From contig JAEWMT010000019.1 in assembly GCA_023393095.1 (NCBI GenBank), positions 1-7,673 on the forward strand: a stretch of DNA of 7,673 nt, read 5' to 3'. The translations under genes and the position numbers were made by a program. The notes under the pieces were generated by a model. The model was given only the letters and a program-made list of their open reading frames with translations. It was not told the DNA's origin and searched no databases. This document shows, piece after piece, positions 1-6,061 of the stretch (positions within the stretch are counted from its first letter, which is position 1; each line of letters begins with the position of its first letter). The DNA is from Bacillota bacterium. GTDB taxonomy: Bacteria > Bacillota > Clostridia > Lachnospirales > Lachnospiraceae.

Positions 1-596
1 GTACTTATCCCTGGGAGGTACTAGGTAAGATTAAAAATGAAATACTTAGAATCGGAGCTTCACTACCCGAAGAGGAATATGACAAAGTCGGTGAGGACAT
101 CTGGATTGCGAAAACAGCAAAGGTGGCTTCTACCGCTTCTATTAACGGACCGGCTATCATCGGTAAGAATGCTGAAATCAGACATTGTGCATTCATAAGA
201 GGAAGTGCAATTGTTGGTGAAGGTGCGGTAGTAGGCAATTCAACGGAATTAAAGAATGTCATCTTATTCAATAAGGTACAGGTTCCGCATTATAATTATG
301 TTGGGGATTCGATTCTTGGATATAAATCACATATGGGCGCAGGCTCCATTACCTCCAATGTAAAATCGGATAAAACCTTGGTTGCCGTGCATTCCGAAGA
401 TTTATCAATTGAAACCGGCTTAAAGAAATTCGGTGCAATTCTCGGAGATCATGTAGAGGTAGGCTGTAACAGTGTACTCAACCCCGGAACCGTAATCGGC
501 AGAAACGCTAATGTCTATCCGCTTTCCATGGTAAGAGGGTATGTTCCGGAAGGAAGTATATATAAGAAAGCTGGCGAGATAGTAGAGAAGCGTTAA
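1..596 (+). CDS. GlmU-like left-handed beta-helix acyltransferase, 5' truncated
   Basis: The reading frame is open from position 3 to the TAA at 594-596, giving 197 visible residues; the true start lies left of the window. A GTG at 123 is internal, because clear protein sequence (YPWEVLGKIKNEIL, then IWIAKTAKVA) precedes it. Most of the chain is hexapeptide-repeat type (INGPAIIGKNAEIRH, AFIRGSAIVGEGAVVGN, FGAILGDHVEVGCNSVLNPGTVIG), which folds as a left-handed beta helix. The block VPHYNYVGDSILG...MGAGSIT matches the acetyltransferase site of GlmU; its His (codon 288-290) sits where I recall the GlmU catalytic base. Family knowledge suggests acetyl-CoA-dependent acylation of an amino-sugar phosphate, in the cytoplasm. 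Such proteins are often annotated as UDP-GlcNAc pyrophosphorylase-related, but the visible part holds no nucleotidyltransferase domain. The exact substrate cannot be read from the sequence. Confidence 0.85.
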   Translation, partial: TYPWEVLGKIKNEILRIGASLPEEEYDKVGEDIWIAKTAKVASTASINGPAIIGKNAEIRHCAFIRGSAIVGEGAVVGNSTELKNVILFNKVQVPHYNYVGDSILGYKSHMGAGSITSNVKSDKTLVAVHSEDLSIETGLKKFGAILGDHVEVGCNSVLNPGTVIGRNANVYPLSMVRGYVPEGSIYKKAGEIVEKR

Positions 597-942
597 GTAA
601 GAATAATAAATAATTTGAAATTAGATAGAGCAGTTTTTCAGAGATAATAGATTCATAGACTTAATAGGAGCCTTGAATATATTATTATGGAATAGCTGCT
701 CTTTTTAAGTTGCATCTAAATAACAATTCTGTAATAATATAGTTAGAGATAATTAAATTTTTTAGAAATAATTACACTAAATATTTCATTCGTGAAGTGG
801 CATTTAAATTAGTATATAATGACTTAGAAATACATATAACAGTTGATAAAGATATCATATTTGGATTGTTTAAGGATTGTATCAATGATTGTTTTATCAG
901 CATAAAACTTGTTTTTACAAAAGCAAATAAAGGGGGTGTATC
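597..942 (+). promoter_or_regulatory. Intergenic region with candidate promoter for the DUF6054-like/QueG-like unit
   Basis: This AT-rich gap of 346 bases holds no convincing gene. A perfect TATAAT lies at 815-820; the best -35 at 17-base spacing is GTGAAG (792-797), which keeps only the central TGA of the consensus. That would give a leader of about 115 bases before the ATG at 943. A perfect 7-base inverted repeat with a 4-base loop (GTTTTAT-CAGC-ATAAAAC, 891-908) lies in this leader, followed by TTGTTTTT. It could be an attenuator-like hairpin or an operator. The ribosome site AGGGGGTG is at 931-938. Confidence 0.35.
627..706 (+). terminator. Possible intrinsic terminator after the acyltransferase gene
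   Basis: AGAGCAGTT at 627-635 can pair with AGCTGCTCT at 694-702 (one G-T pair), followed at once by a T run to 706. The position, just after a stop codon, fits a terminator. The loop of about 58 bases is much longer than usual, so this is a weak call. Confidence 0.35.
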
Positions 943-1275
943 ATGGCAAAATATGAAAAGCGGCTAACCGGTGAATTTGAGGTAATCCTAAAACAGCTGG
1001 AAGAGGATATTAGTAACAGTGGAATTTCAATGCAACTGGTGGATGAAAGCAATTATGCTTATAATGGAACGAATATTGCAGTTCGGGTGTACGATAAGTA
1101 TTTTATGAGGAACGGAAACAGAGCAAGCTTAAGCCTTACTATAGTTAGCCATGGAAGTGATATTTTTATATCAGCGATTGGAGCAGGCGGGGGACAAGGG
1201 ATAATATTTAATTTTAGTCTGGGAGCAGAGGATGAAATGGTAGCAATTGTACAAGAAAGTATGGAACGATTATAA
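943..1275 (+). CDS. Small DUF6054-like protein of unknown function
   Basis: This gene encodes a 110-residue soluble protein with no signal peptide, membrane segment or cysteine. The ATG follows AAAGGGGGTG with a short spacer, so the start is well supported. The chain begins MAKYEKRLTGEFEVILKQLEEDI (helical), continues with AVRVYDKYFMRNGNRASLSLTIVSHGSDIFISAIGAGGG (beta-rich with a glycine-rich turn near residues 79-85), and ends in a charged helix (EDEMVAIVQESMERL). The pattern of start, VRVYxxY and GNRxSLxLT resembles what I recall of the DUF6054 family in Firmicutes. No function is known to me and no catalytic motif is visible. It is followed 31 bases later by the QueG-like gene, probably in the same transcript, but a functional link is not shown. 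Confidence 0.8.
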   Translation: MAKYEKRLTGEFEVILKQLEEDISNSGISMQLVDESNYAYNGTNIAVRVYDKYFMRNGNRASLSLTIVSHGSDIFISAIGAGGGQGIIFNFSLGAEDEMVAIVQESMERL

Positions 1276-1306
1276 CTAAAAAACAGTAAGGCTGAGGGAG
1301 GCAAGT

Positions 1307-2212
1307 ATGAATCATTTACTAAAAGAGGAAGCTAAGAAGCATGGCGACAGAGTGCAGATTATACCGATAGAGCATCTGGCAGATTTAAAAGAAGAGTTGG
1401 AGGATTTCAAGAACTCAGAAGAATTAAACGGCTTCCAGCAATGGATTGTGAATGACCTGTATCACTTTGAGATACCGGATACGGATTTTGAAGTGAAATC
1501 AATTATATTAATGGCAATATATCATCCCTTCAGTGCGGATATTGAACTTGATTATCAGGGGAAAACCTATCATACAAGAAGTATTGTCATGTCGGATTTT
1601 GATAATGCAAAGCGGTATTTATCAGAATTTTTGAGTCAACATCATTATCATGCTTTTGAGGTTGACAATCTTCCAATGAAAAGACTGGCAGTTCAGAGCG
1701 GACTAGCTGTTTATGGCAGAAATAATATTACTTATGTCGAGGAACTTGGAAGTAATATTTTATATATAGCATTTTTCTCGGATATTCCCTGCGAGAAGGA
1801 TGAGTGGAGAAAACTGTGTGTTGCAGATCTGTGCAGCAAATGCAATAAATGTATTAATTTATGCCCAACCGGAGCTATTCAAAAGGATCGGTTTCTCATT
1901 GATAATCAGAAATGTCTTTCCTATATCAACGAAGGTGGCGGTGAATTTCCGGACTGGCTTTCTAAAGAGGTTCACCATACTCTTTATGACTGCCTTAGAT
2001 GCCAGGAGAAATGTCCATTGAATAAATCTGTATCAAAGGATACCATAGGACCAATTCGGTTTACAGAGGAAGAAACAAGAATGCTACTAGATGATAAAGG
2101 ACCGGAAGATTTTTCAGATAAATTTATGGAGAAAGCAAATACGATAGGGCTATTTAAGTGGTCTAATGGTCTTTCGAGAAATATAAAGACGATTATAGAG
2201 ACGCAAGATTGA
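1307..2212 (+). CDS. Epoxyqueuosine reductase-like double [4Fe-4S] protein
   Basis: This is a 301-residue cytoplasmic protein with a GAGGGAGG ribosome site at 1294-1301. Residues 176-186 hold CSKCNKCINLC followed by Pro; with C203 and the set C229, C232, C236-Pro this makes two ferredoxin-type [4Fe-4S] clusters in the split order seen in QueG and related COG1600 proteins. The stretch EVDNLPMKRLAVQSGLAVYGRNN (119-140) lines up with the QueG segment that carries the catalytic Asp before a GLGWxGK motif; D120 occupies that place, but GWxGK has become VYGRN. QueG reduces epoxyqueuosine to queuosine in tRNA using cobalamin. The chain is shorter than E. coli QueG and lacks a C-terminal HEAT-like part, and no other queuosine gene is visible. 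It may therefore be a QueG paralogue with another reductase role. Double-cluster protein: very likely; queuosine role: uncertain. Confidence 0.85.
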   Translation: MNHLLKEEAKKHGDRVQIIPIEHLADLKEELEDFKNSEELNGFQQWIVNDLYHFEIPDTDFEVKSIILMAIYHPFSADIELDYQGKTYHTRSIVMSDFDNAKRYLSEFLSQHHYHAFEVDNLPMKRLAVQSGLAVYGRNNITYVEELGSNILYIAFFSDIPCEKDEWRKLCVADLCSKCNKCINLCPTGAIQKDRFLIDNQKCLSYINEGGGEFPDWLSKEVHHTLYDCLRCQEKCPLNKSVSKDTIGPIRFTEEETRMLLDDKGPEDFSDKFMEKANTIGLFKWSNGLSRNIKTIIETQD

Positions 2213-2542
2213 TAGCCACATATTTCCTTTAGTAGATATGAAGGATGGAAGTACATGATTGGATTAAAAATTATATAAAAATACTATAGACTTATTTAGG
2301 GTTTTATGCGAAAATATGATAGAAAAACAAGAGGGTATCTACTACGTACATAAAACGAACTTCCATCATGGAGGTTATTCATAATTATTGGATTGGCTTG
2401 CTAATTCATGCTGTTTTGTACGCTCCTTCTTGCAGAGTATCGAGAGTTTAATACTTTCGATTATCTTTTTGTTGTAAGCTGTTATTTTCTTAACAAGAAA
2501 ATGAAATGCGATACTATGTATATTGAAAGGAGTTTCAAAAAC
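2213..2542 (+). promoter_or_regulatory. Intergenic region before the scaffold/GGGtGRT operon
   Basis: This 330-base AT-rich gap has no convincing gene; only very short reading frames occur. An open frame from 2408 runs into the scaffold gene but lacks a ribosome site and encodes an unrelated hydrophobic 45-residue stretch. Near the downstream gene a perfect 8-base inverted repeat (ATTTTCTT-AAC-AAGAAAAT, 2484-2502) overlaps a possible -35 TTAACA (2490-2495), with TACTAT at 2512-2517 as a possible -10. That would leave a leader of only about 19 bases. The repeat could be an operator or an mRNA hairpin. No clear T-run terminator follows the QueG-like gene. Confidence 0.3.
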
Positions 2543-3235
2543 ATGACTTATTCACATGAAGTTCAATTGATGTGTCCGGTTACTCAGGGTGTTAATCATG
2601 GAGCAGCACCAATCCCGGAAGAAGCAAAATGGGTAAAGGCAAAAGAAATCAAAGATATCTCAGGCTTAACTCATGGTGTAGGCTGGTGTGCACCTCAGCA
2701 GGGTACTTGCAAGTTAACTCTTAACGTAAAGGATGGCGTTATTCAAGAAGCTTTAGTTGAGACAGTTGGCTGCTCCGGTATGACTCACTCCGCAGCTATG
2801 GCATCTGAAATTCTTCCTGGATTAACTATATTAGAGGCATTAAATACTGACTTAGTATGTGATGCGATCAATACAGCAATGAGAGAACTGTTCTTACAGA
2901 TCGTTTATGGTAGAACTCAGAGTGCATTCTCAGAGGATGGACTTCCAATCGGAGCTGGTCTTGAGGATTTAGGAAAAGGCCTTAGAAGTATGGTGGGAAC
3001 CATGTATGGTACTCTTGCAAAAGGTCCTCGTTATCTTGAAATGACAGACGGCTATGTAACCGGTCTTGCTCTTGATGATAACAATGAAATTATCGGATAC
3101 CAATTCGTTAACTTTGGTAAGATGATGGATTTCATCAAAAAAGGTGATGACGCTAATACAGCATTCGAGAAATCAAAAGGCCAATATGGTCGAGTTGCTG
3201 ATGCTGTTAAGATCATTGACCCTAGACATGAATAG
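2543..3235 (+). CDS. IscU/NifU-like iron-sulfur cluster scaffold protein
   Basis: This gene encodes 230 residues. The ATG at 2543 is chosen because AAAGGAG (2526-2532) precedes it and the start MTYSHEV resembles the IscU start MAYSEKV; the open frame from 2408 is not used. Residues 46-125 align by eye with the NifU N-terminal/IscU fold: GWCAPQQGTCKLTLNVKDG, then ETVGCSGMTHSAAMASEIL (C77 at the IscU GCGSAIASS position), then an EAL helix. Cysteines are at 11, 49, 56, 77 and 106. The first and third canonical IscU ligands appear to be replaced, with C49 and C56 beside the first site. Residues 126-230 are an extra C-terminal region absent from short IscU. The family builds and hands over Fe-S clusters in the cytoplasm. 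It lies 18 bases before the GGGtGRT gene, suggesting a dedicated pair. Confidence 0.85.
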   Translation: MTYSHEVQLMCPVTQGVNHGAAPIPEEAKWVKAKEIKDISGLTHGVGWCAPQQGTCKLTLNVKDGVIQEALVETVGCSGMTHSAAMASEILPGLTILEALNTDLVCDAINTAMRELFLQIVYGRTQSAFSEDGLPIGAGLEDLGKGLRSMVGTMYGTLAKGPRYLEMTDGYVTGLALDDNNEIIGYQFVNFGKMMDFIKKGDDANTAFEKSKGQYGRVADAVKIIDPRHE

Positions 3236-3253
3236 TAAAGGAGGAAACATACA

Positions 3254-4264
3254 ATGGCTTTATTTGAATCATATGATAGAAGAATAAATCAGATTAATGC
3301 AGCTTTAAACAGCTATGGCATTGCATCCATTGAAGAGGCAGAGAAGATCACAAAAGATGCCGGACTTGATGTTTACAATATGATTAAGGGCATTCAGCCC
3401 ATCTGTTTTGAAAATGCATGCTGGGCTTATACAGTAGGCGCAGCTATCGCTATTAAAAAAGGCGCTAAAAAGGCTGCTGATGCAGCAGCTGCAATTGGTG
3501 AAGGCTTACAGTCATTCTGTATTCCTGGATCTGTTGCAGATCAGAGAAAGGTTGGATTAGGACATGGTAACCTAGGTAAGATGTTACTGGAAGAGACAAC
3601 CGAATGCTTCTGCTTCTTAGCTGGACATGAGTCCTTCGCAGCAGCTGAAGGTGCTATCGGTATCGCTCAATCTGCTAACAAGGTTAGACAGAAGCCTTTA
3701 AGAGTAATCTTAAACGGTCTTGGTAAGGATGCAGCTCAGATCATCTCCCGTATCAACGGCTTTACCCATGTTGAGACAGAGATGGATTACTATACGGGAG
3801 AGGTTAAGGAAGTATTCCGTAAATCCTACTCCACTGGTGTCAGAGCAGCAGTAAACTGCTACGGTGCTAACGATGTAACAGAAGGTGTTGCTATCATGCA
3901 TAAGGAAGGTGTTGACGTTTCCATCACCGGTAACTCCACCAACCCTACCAGATTCCAGCATCCGGTTGCAGGTACTTACAAGAAAGAATGTGTTGATCAG
4001 GGTAAGAAATACTTCTCCGTAGCTTCGGGCGGCGGTACAGGTAGAACACTTCATCCTGATAACATGGCAGCAGGTCCTGCTTCCTATGGTATGACAGATA
4101 CTATGGGTAGAATGCACTCCGACGCACAGTTCGCAGGTTCCTCCTCCGTTCCAGCTCACGTAGAAATGATGGGTCTGATCGGTGCAGGTAACAACCCGAT
4201 GGTTGGTATGACAGTTGCTGTTGCTGTAGCGATTCAGGAAGCAGCGGACGCTGGTAAGTTCTAA
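3254..4264 (+). CDS. GGGtGRT-family protein
   Basis: This is a 336-residue soluble protein with an excellent AAAGGAGG ribosome site (3237-3244). Residues 259-265 are GGGTGRT, the signature that names the family, followed by LHPDNMAAGPASYGMTDT. Other glycine-rich or conserved-looking blocks are GLGHGNLGKMLLEETTECFCFLAGHES (101-127), NGLGKDAAQIISRING (154-169), SITGNSTNPTRFQHP (223-237) and MGLIGAGNNPMVGMTVAVA (306-324). Cysteines at 51, 56, 89, 118, 120, 202 and 246 could include metal or cluster ligands, but no classical CxxC ferredoxin motif is present. No function is known to me. The codons look regular and the Ala/Gly-rich composition suggests good expression. Cotranscription with the scaffold gene suggests that it receives a cluster or acts with the scaffold; this is inference. 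It is complete, so the adjoining mobile element did not disrupt it. Confidence 0.9.
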   Translation: MALFESYDRRINQINAALNSYGIASIEEAEKITKDAGLDVYNMIKGIQPICFENACWAYTVGAAIAIKKGAKKAADAAAAIGEGLQSFCIPGSVADQRKVGLGHGNLGKMLLEETTECFCFLAGHESFAAAEGAIGIAQSANKVRQKPLRVILNGLGKDAAQIISRINGFTHVETEMDYYTGEVKEVFRKSYSTGVRAAVNCYGANDVTEGVAIMHKEGVDVSITGNSTNPTRFQHPVAGTYKKECVDQGKKYFSVASGGGTGRTLHPDNMAAGPASYGMTDTMGRMHSDAQFAGSSSVPAHVEMMGLIGAGNNPMVGMTVAVAVAIQEAADAGKF

Positions 4265-4284
4265 GAAATACGGTATTTTCAAGG

Positions 4285-4324
4285 CTTTGAAAAGCTGTGA
4301 AAAGTTACTAAAAGTAGTGAAATG
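4285..4324 (+). repeat. Four degenerate 10-base phased repeats
   Basis: Successive 10-base units read CTTTGAAAAG (4285-4294), CTGTGAAAAG (4295-4304), TTACTAAAAG (4305-4314) and TAGTGAAATG (4315-4324). The A-rich block recurs exactly once per helical turn. The position between the host gene and integrase suggests integrase or accessory-factor binding, or phased A-tract bending; this is inference. Confidence 0.5.
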
Positions 4325-4330
4325 TAATGA

Positions 4331-4375
4331 GTAACACACAAGTAACTCACGCGTAGCACACATAGGTAGCACACA
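4331..4375 (+). repeat. Four GTARCACACA-type direct repeats, likely integrase arm sites
   Basis: GTAACACACA (4331-4340), GTAACTCACG (4342-4351), GTAGCACACA (4353-4362) and GTAGCACACA (4366-4375) are in the same orientation, with start-to-start steps of 11, 11 and 13 bases. Short repeats of this kind between an att core and int are typical arm-type binding sites for the N-terminal domain of phage and Tn916-type integrases. The last two copies are identical. Confidence 0.6.
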
Positions 4376-4392
4376 AATATAGATACAAACAA

Positions 4393-4421
4393 AAGGGATG
4401 TTCCATAATGGTTCATCCCTT
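4393..4421 (-). terminator. Intrinsic terminator of the integrase gene
   Basis: AAGGGATG (4393-4400) pairs perfectly with CATCCCTT (4414-4421); CCA/TGG can pair further in. Read on the - strand, the hairpin starts four bases after the integrase stop and is followed by TTTTGTTTGT. On the + strand it is followed by GATTTTATTT, so it may also stop transcripts coming from the GGGtGRT side. Confidence 0.8.
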
Positions 4422-4425
4422 GATT

Positions 4426-5475
4426 TTATTTCTGTATTTTAACTATTTCTTTCTGTAACTGCTCCATCGTTCTATGAGTATATGTCTTTTCAGTTATGTC
4501 TCGGATAGCATGTCCAACAATTAATTTTAAAATATATTCATCCATGTTGACTTCTTTAGCTTTGGTTATAAATGTATGTCTGGTTTCGTGTGGGTGATGC
4601 TTCATTTTTAATCTTATCATTACTTTACTGAATCGCTTGCGATACTTGTCATACGTCATATTTGTGCCTTGCTGGCCGTTTTCATCATTAAAGAGGTATT
4701 CAGCATCCTTATTATATCTGGCTTCAATCAAAGGCAATATGAGAGGGTGTATCGGTACATATCTATTACGCCCAGCATCTGTTTTAATCCCTCCGAACAT
4801 TGTTTTTGCTATCAAGTCTATGTCAGCGATTTTTAATATAGCAAGTTCTTGTGGACGCCAACCGGAATATATTTCAATTAGTATCATATCAACAAAGGGT
4901 ATATCAAGGTTTTCCCATAACAGGTCAATTTCTTCCTGCGAAAATGGAATTATCTCTCTCGATGGTGTTTCTTTCTTGACGGCATTACATAGAGAAGCGT
5001 AATCTTTGTCAACAATATCATGTTTTAATGCGAATCTAAACATGAGATTAAACATTGACTTCATTCGGGCCTTTGTGGTATCTCCAACCGTGGCATCTTT
5101 AATAGTTTGTTCCAGGTGGATTGTGCGTATATCTTTCATTCTGTAATTATACAAAGGTTTACAATATGAATACGCTGATTTCCAAGTCCGGGCAGCTGAA
5201 GGAACAATAGTTTTGAAATGTTCTTCGCTCCACTTATCATATAATTCTGAAAAAGTGATACTGTCAACATGAAGATCATATGGGTCTTCATTATAATTGG
5301 ACAATGCCTGAAGGGCTGCTTGCTTTGTTGGATAATAGCCGATTGTAACTCGTTTCTGGTTCATCTTGTCCTTTTCTTCATCATATACTAATTCAATGGT
5401 CTTGACGGCACGATATGGGTTTCTGCGCTTACCCGACATTTTATAAACGGAACCGTAACCGTTAGGAAGTTTCAT
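4426..5475 (-). CDS. int: Phage-type tyrosine recombinase (integrase)
   Basis: This gene encodes 349 residues from an ATG (complement of 5473-5475), preceded by GGAAGAAGGTG six bases upstream. An in-frame GTG three codons earlier (5482-5484) lies inside that ribosome site and is less likely. Numbered from that GTG, the N-terminal part up to about 60 (GYGSVYKMSGKRRNPYRAVK) is the arm-binding type, about 75-165 is the core-binding SAM-like domain, and 175 to the end is catalytic. The full active-site set is visible: R210 (GWRPQEL), K234 (GGIKT), H299 and R302 (HETRHT), H325 (VGHA) and nucleophile Y335 (TYTH). It should integrate and excise the element by conservative site-specific recombination. 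Its start overlaps the end of the repressor gene by 14 bases, which suggests cotranscription and translational coupling. It points towards the host gene, as usual when int sits at the element edge. Confidence 0.95.
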   Translation of the reverse strand: MKLPNGYGSVYKMSGKRRNPYRAVKTIELVYDEEKDKMNQKRVTIGYYPTKQAALQALSNYNEDPYDLHVDSITFSELYDKWSEEHFKTIVPSAARTWKSAYSYCKPLYNYRMKDIRTIHLEQTIKDATVGDTTKARMKSMFNLMFRFALKHDIVDKDYASLCNAVKKETPSREIIPFSQEEIDLLWENLDIPFVDMILIEIYSGWRPQELAILKIADIDLIAKTMFGGIKTDAGRNRYVPIHPLILPLIEARYNKDAEYLFNDENGQQGTNMTYDKYRKRFSKVMIRLKMKHHPHETRHTFITKAKEVNMDEYILKLIVGHAIRDITEKTYTHRTMEQLQKEIVKIQK

Positions 5476-6061
5476 AGGATTCACCTTCTTCCGCTAGTTT
5501 TTGAAGTTTAAATTCTAAATAATCAAGCAACTCATTTTCTATTGCATCAATTCCCTCTTGAATTTTTTCATAAGAGTTTGATTTAATTTTTATTTCACCA
5601 TTCGGAGTGGTAAACTTACATTCATCTATTATTTTTTCATAAGGCACATAGTTTTCTTCCCATGCCATTGGTAAATCAACTAATATTGTATCGTCAACAA
5701 TTTTTCCGTCTAATTCATAATGAAAAACACTAGTATTAAATGAATACCCACATGAAGTCATTAATGTATGAAAAGCATCTCTTAATTTGCAATCTTTTTT
5801 ATATTTACTAATGAAAATTTTACTTACTGTTTCAAAATCATCCTCGCACATAAGATATTCTTTTCTTATATTTAAAACTTTTGAGAATATAGTTGCGCTT
5901 TCTAATGTCATTCTTCTGGATCCGTTTTCAATACCTGATATTGTTTGAACTGAATAATCAGATAATTCTGCAAGTCTTTCTTGCGTTATATTTCTACTTT
6001 TCCGAACCTTACTTAAACGCAATCCTTGTTTTAAGTTTATGTCAGCTTTCTTTTTCGGCAT
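5462..6061 (-). CDS. Cro/C1-type (XRE) repressor of the mobile element
   Basis: This gene encodes 199 residues; its ATG (complement of 6059-6061) follows AAAAGGGTG at a good distance. Residues 12-70 form a five-helix XRE DNA-binding domain, with the helix-turn-helix near TQERLAELSDYSVQTISGIENGS (26-48). The C-terminal 130 residues are charged, partly helical (EGIDAIENELLDYLEFKLQKLAEEGE) and not recognisable to me. I see no S24/LexA-type Ser-Lys autocleavage site and no ImmA-type metallopeptidase next door, so induction is probably not by classical LexA-like cleavage. Its place, divergent from a small Cro-like gene and upstream of integrase, is that of the master repressor (C1 or Stl type), binding in the 6062-6190 region. 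The 3' end overlaps int. The C-terminal part may sense an inducer or mediate dimerisation; that is inference. Confidence 0.88.
   Translation of the reverse strand: MPKKKADINLKQGLRLSKVRKSRNITQERLAELSDYSVQTISGIENGSRRMTLESATIFSKVLNIRKEYLMCEDDFETVSKIFISKYKKDCKLRDAFHTLMTSCGYSFNTSVFHYELDGKIVDDTILVDLPMAWEENYVPYEKIIDECKFTTPNGEIKIKSNSYEKIQEGIDAIENELLDYLEFKLQKLAEEGESYETS

Larger units (their letters stand above)
4270..4380. other. Probable left attachment region (attL) of the mobile element
   Basis: The host operon ends at 4264 and the element's integrase gene ends at 4426, so the left junction should lie in this gap. An inverted repeat TTTTCAA-GGCT-TTGAAAA (4276-4293) is a possible core-type site or a remnant of the host terminator. 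It is followed by phased short repeats. The exact crossover cannot be set without attR or an empty site, because the second copy of the core is outside the window. Confidence 0.5.

Noticed and set aside
2408..2542. 45-residue N-terminal extension of the scaffold protein
   Set aside because: It has no ribosome site. The ATG at 2543 has a strong one, and the protein start there resembles IscU.
4276..4293. Inverted repeat TTTTCAA-GGCT-TTGAAAA as terminator of the GGGtGRT operon
   Set aside because: The stem is AT-rich and weak and no T run follows on the + strand; it is kept only as a possible att core or remnant.
3710..4372. Long antisense open frame (220 codons) opposite the GGGtGRT gene
   Set aside because: It mirrors the third-position pattern of the + strand gene, is rich in Cys, Thr and His with no recognisable domain, and starts in the repeat region without a ribosome site.
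4331..4375. Repeat cluster considered as a CRISPR array
   Set aside because: Units are only about 10 bases with 1-3 bases between them, so there are no spacers; no cas gene is nearby.
5476..5484. GTG start for integrase at 5484
   Set aside because: That GTG is part of the ribosome site serving the ATG at 5475.
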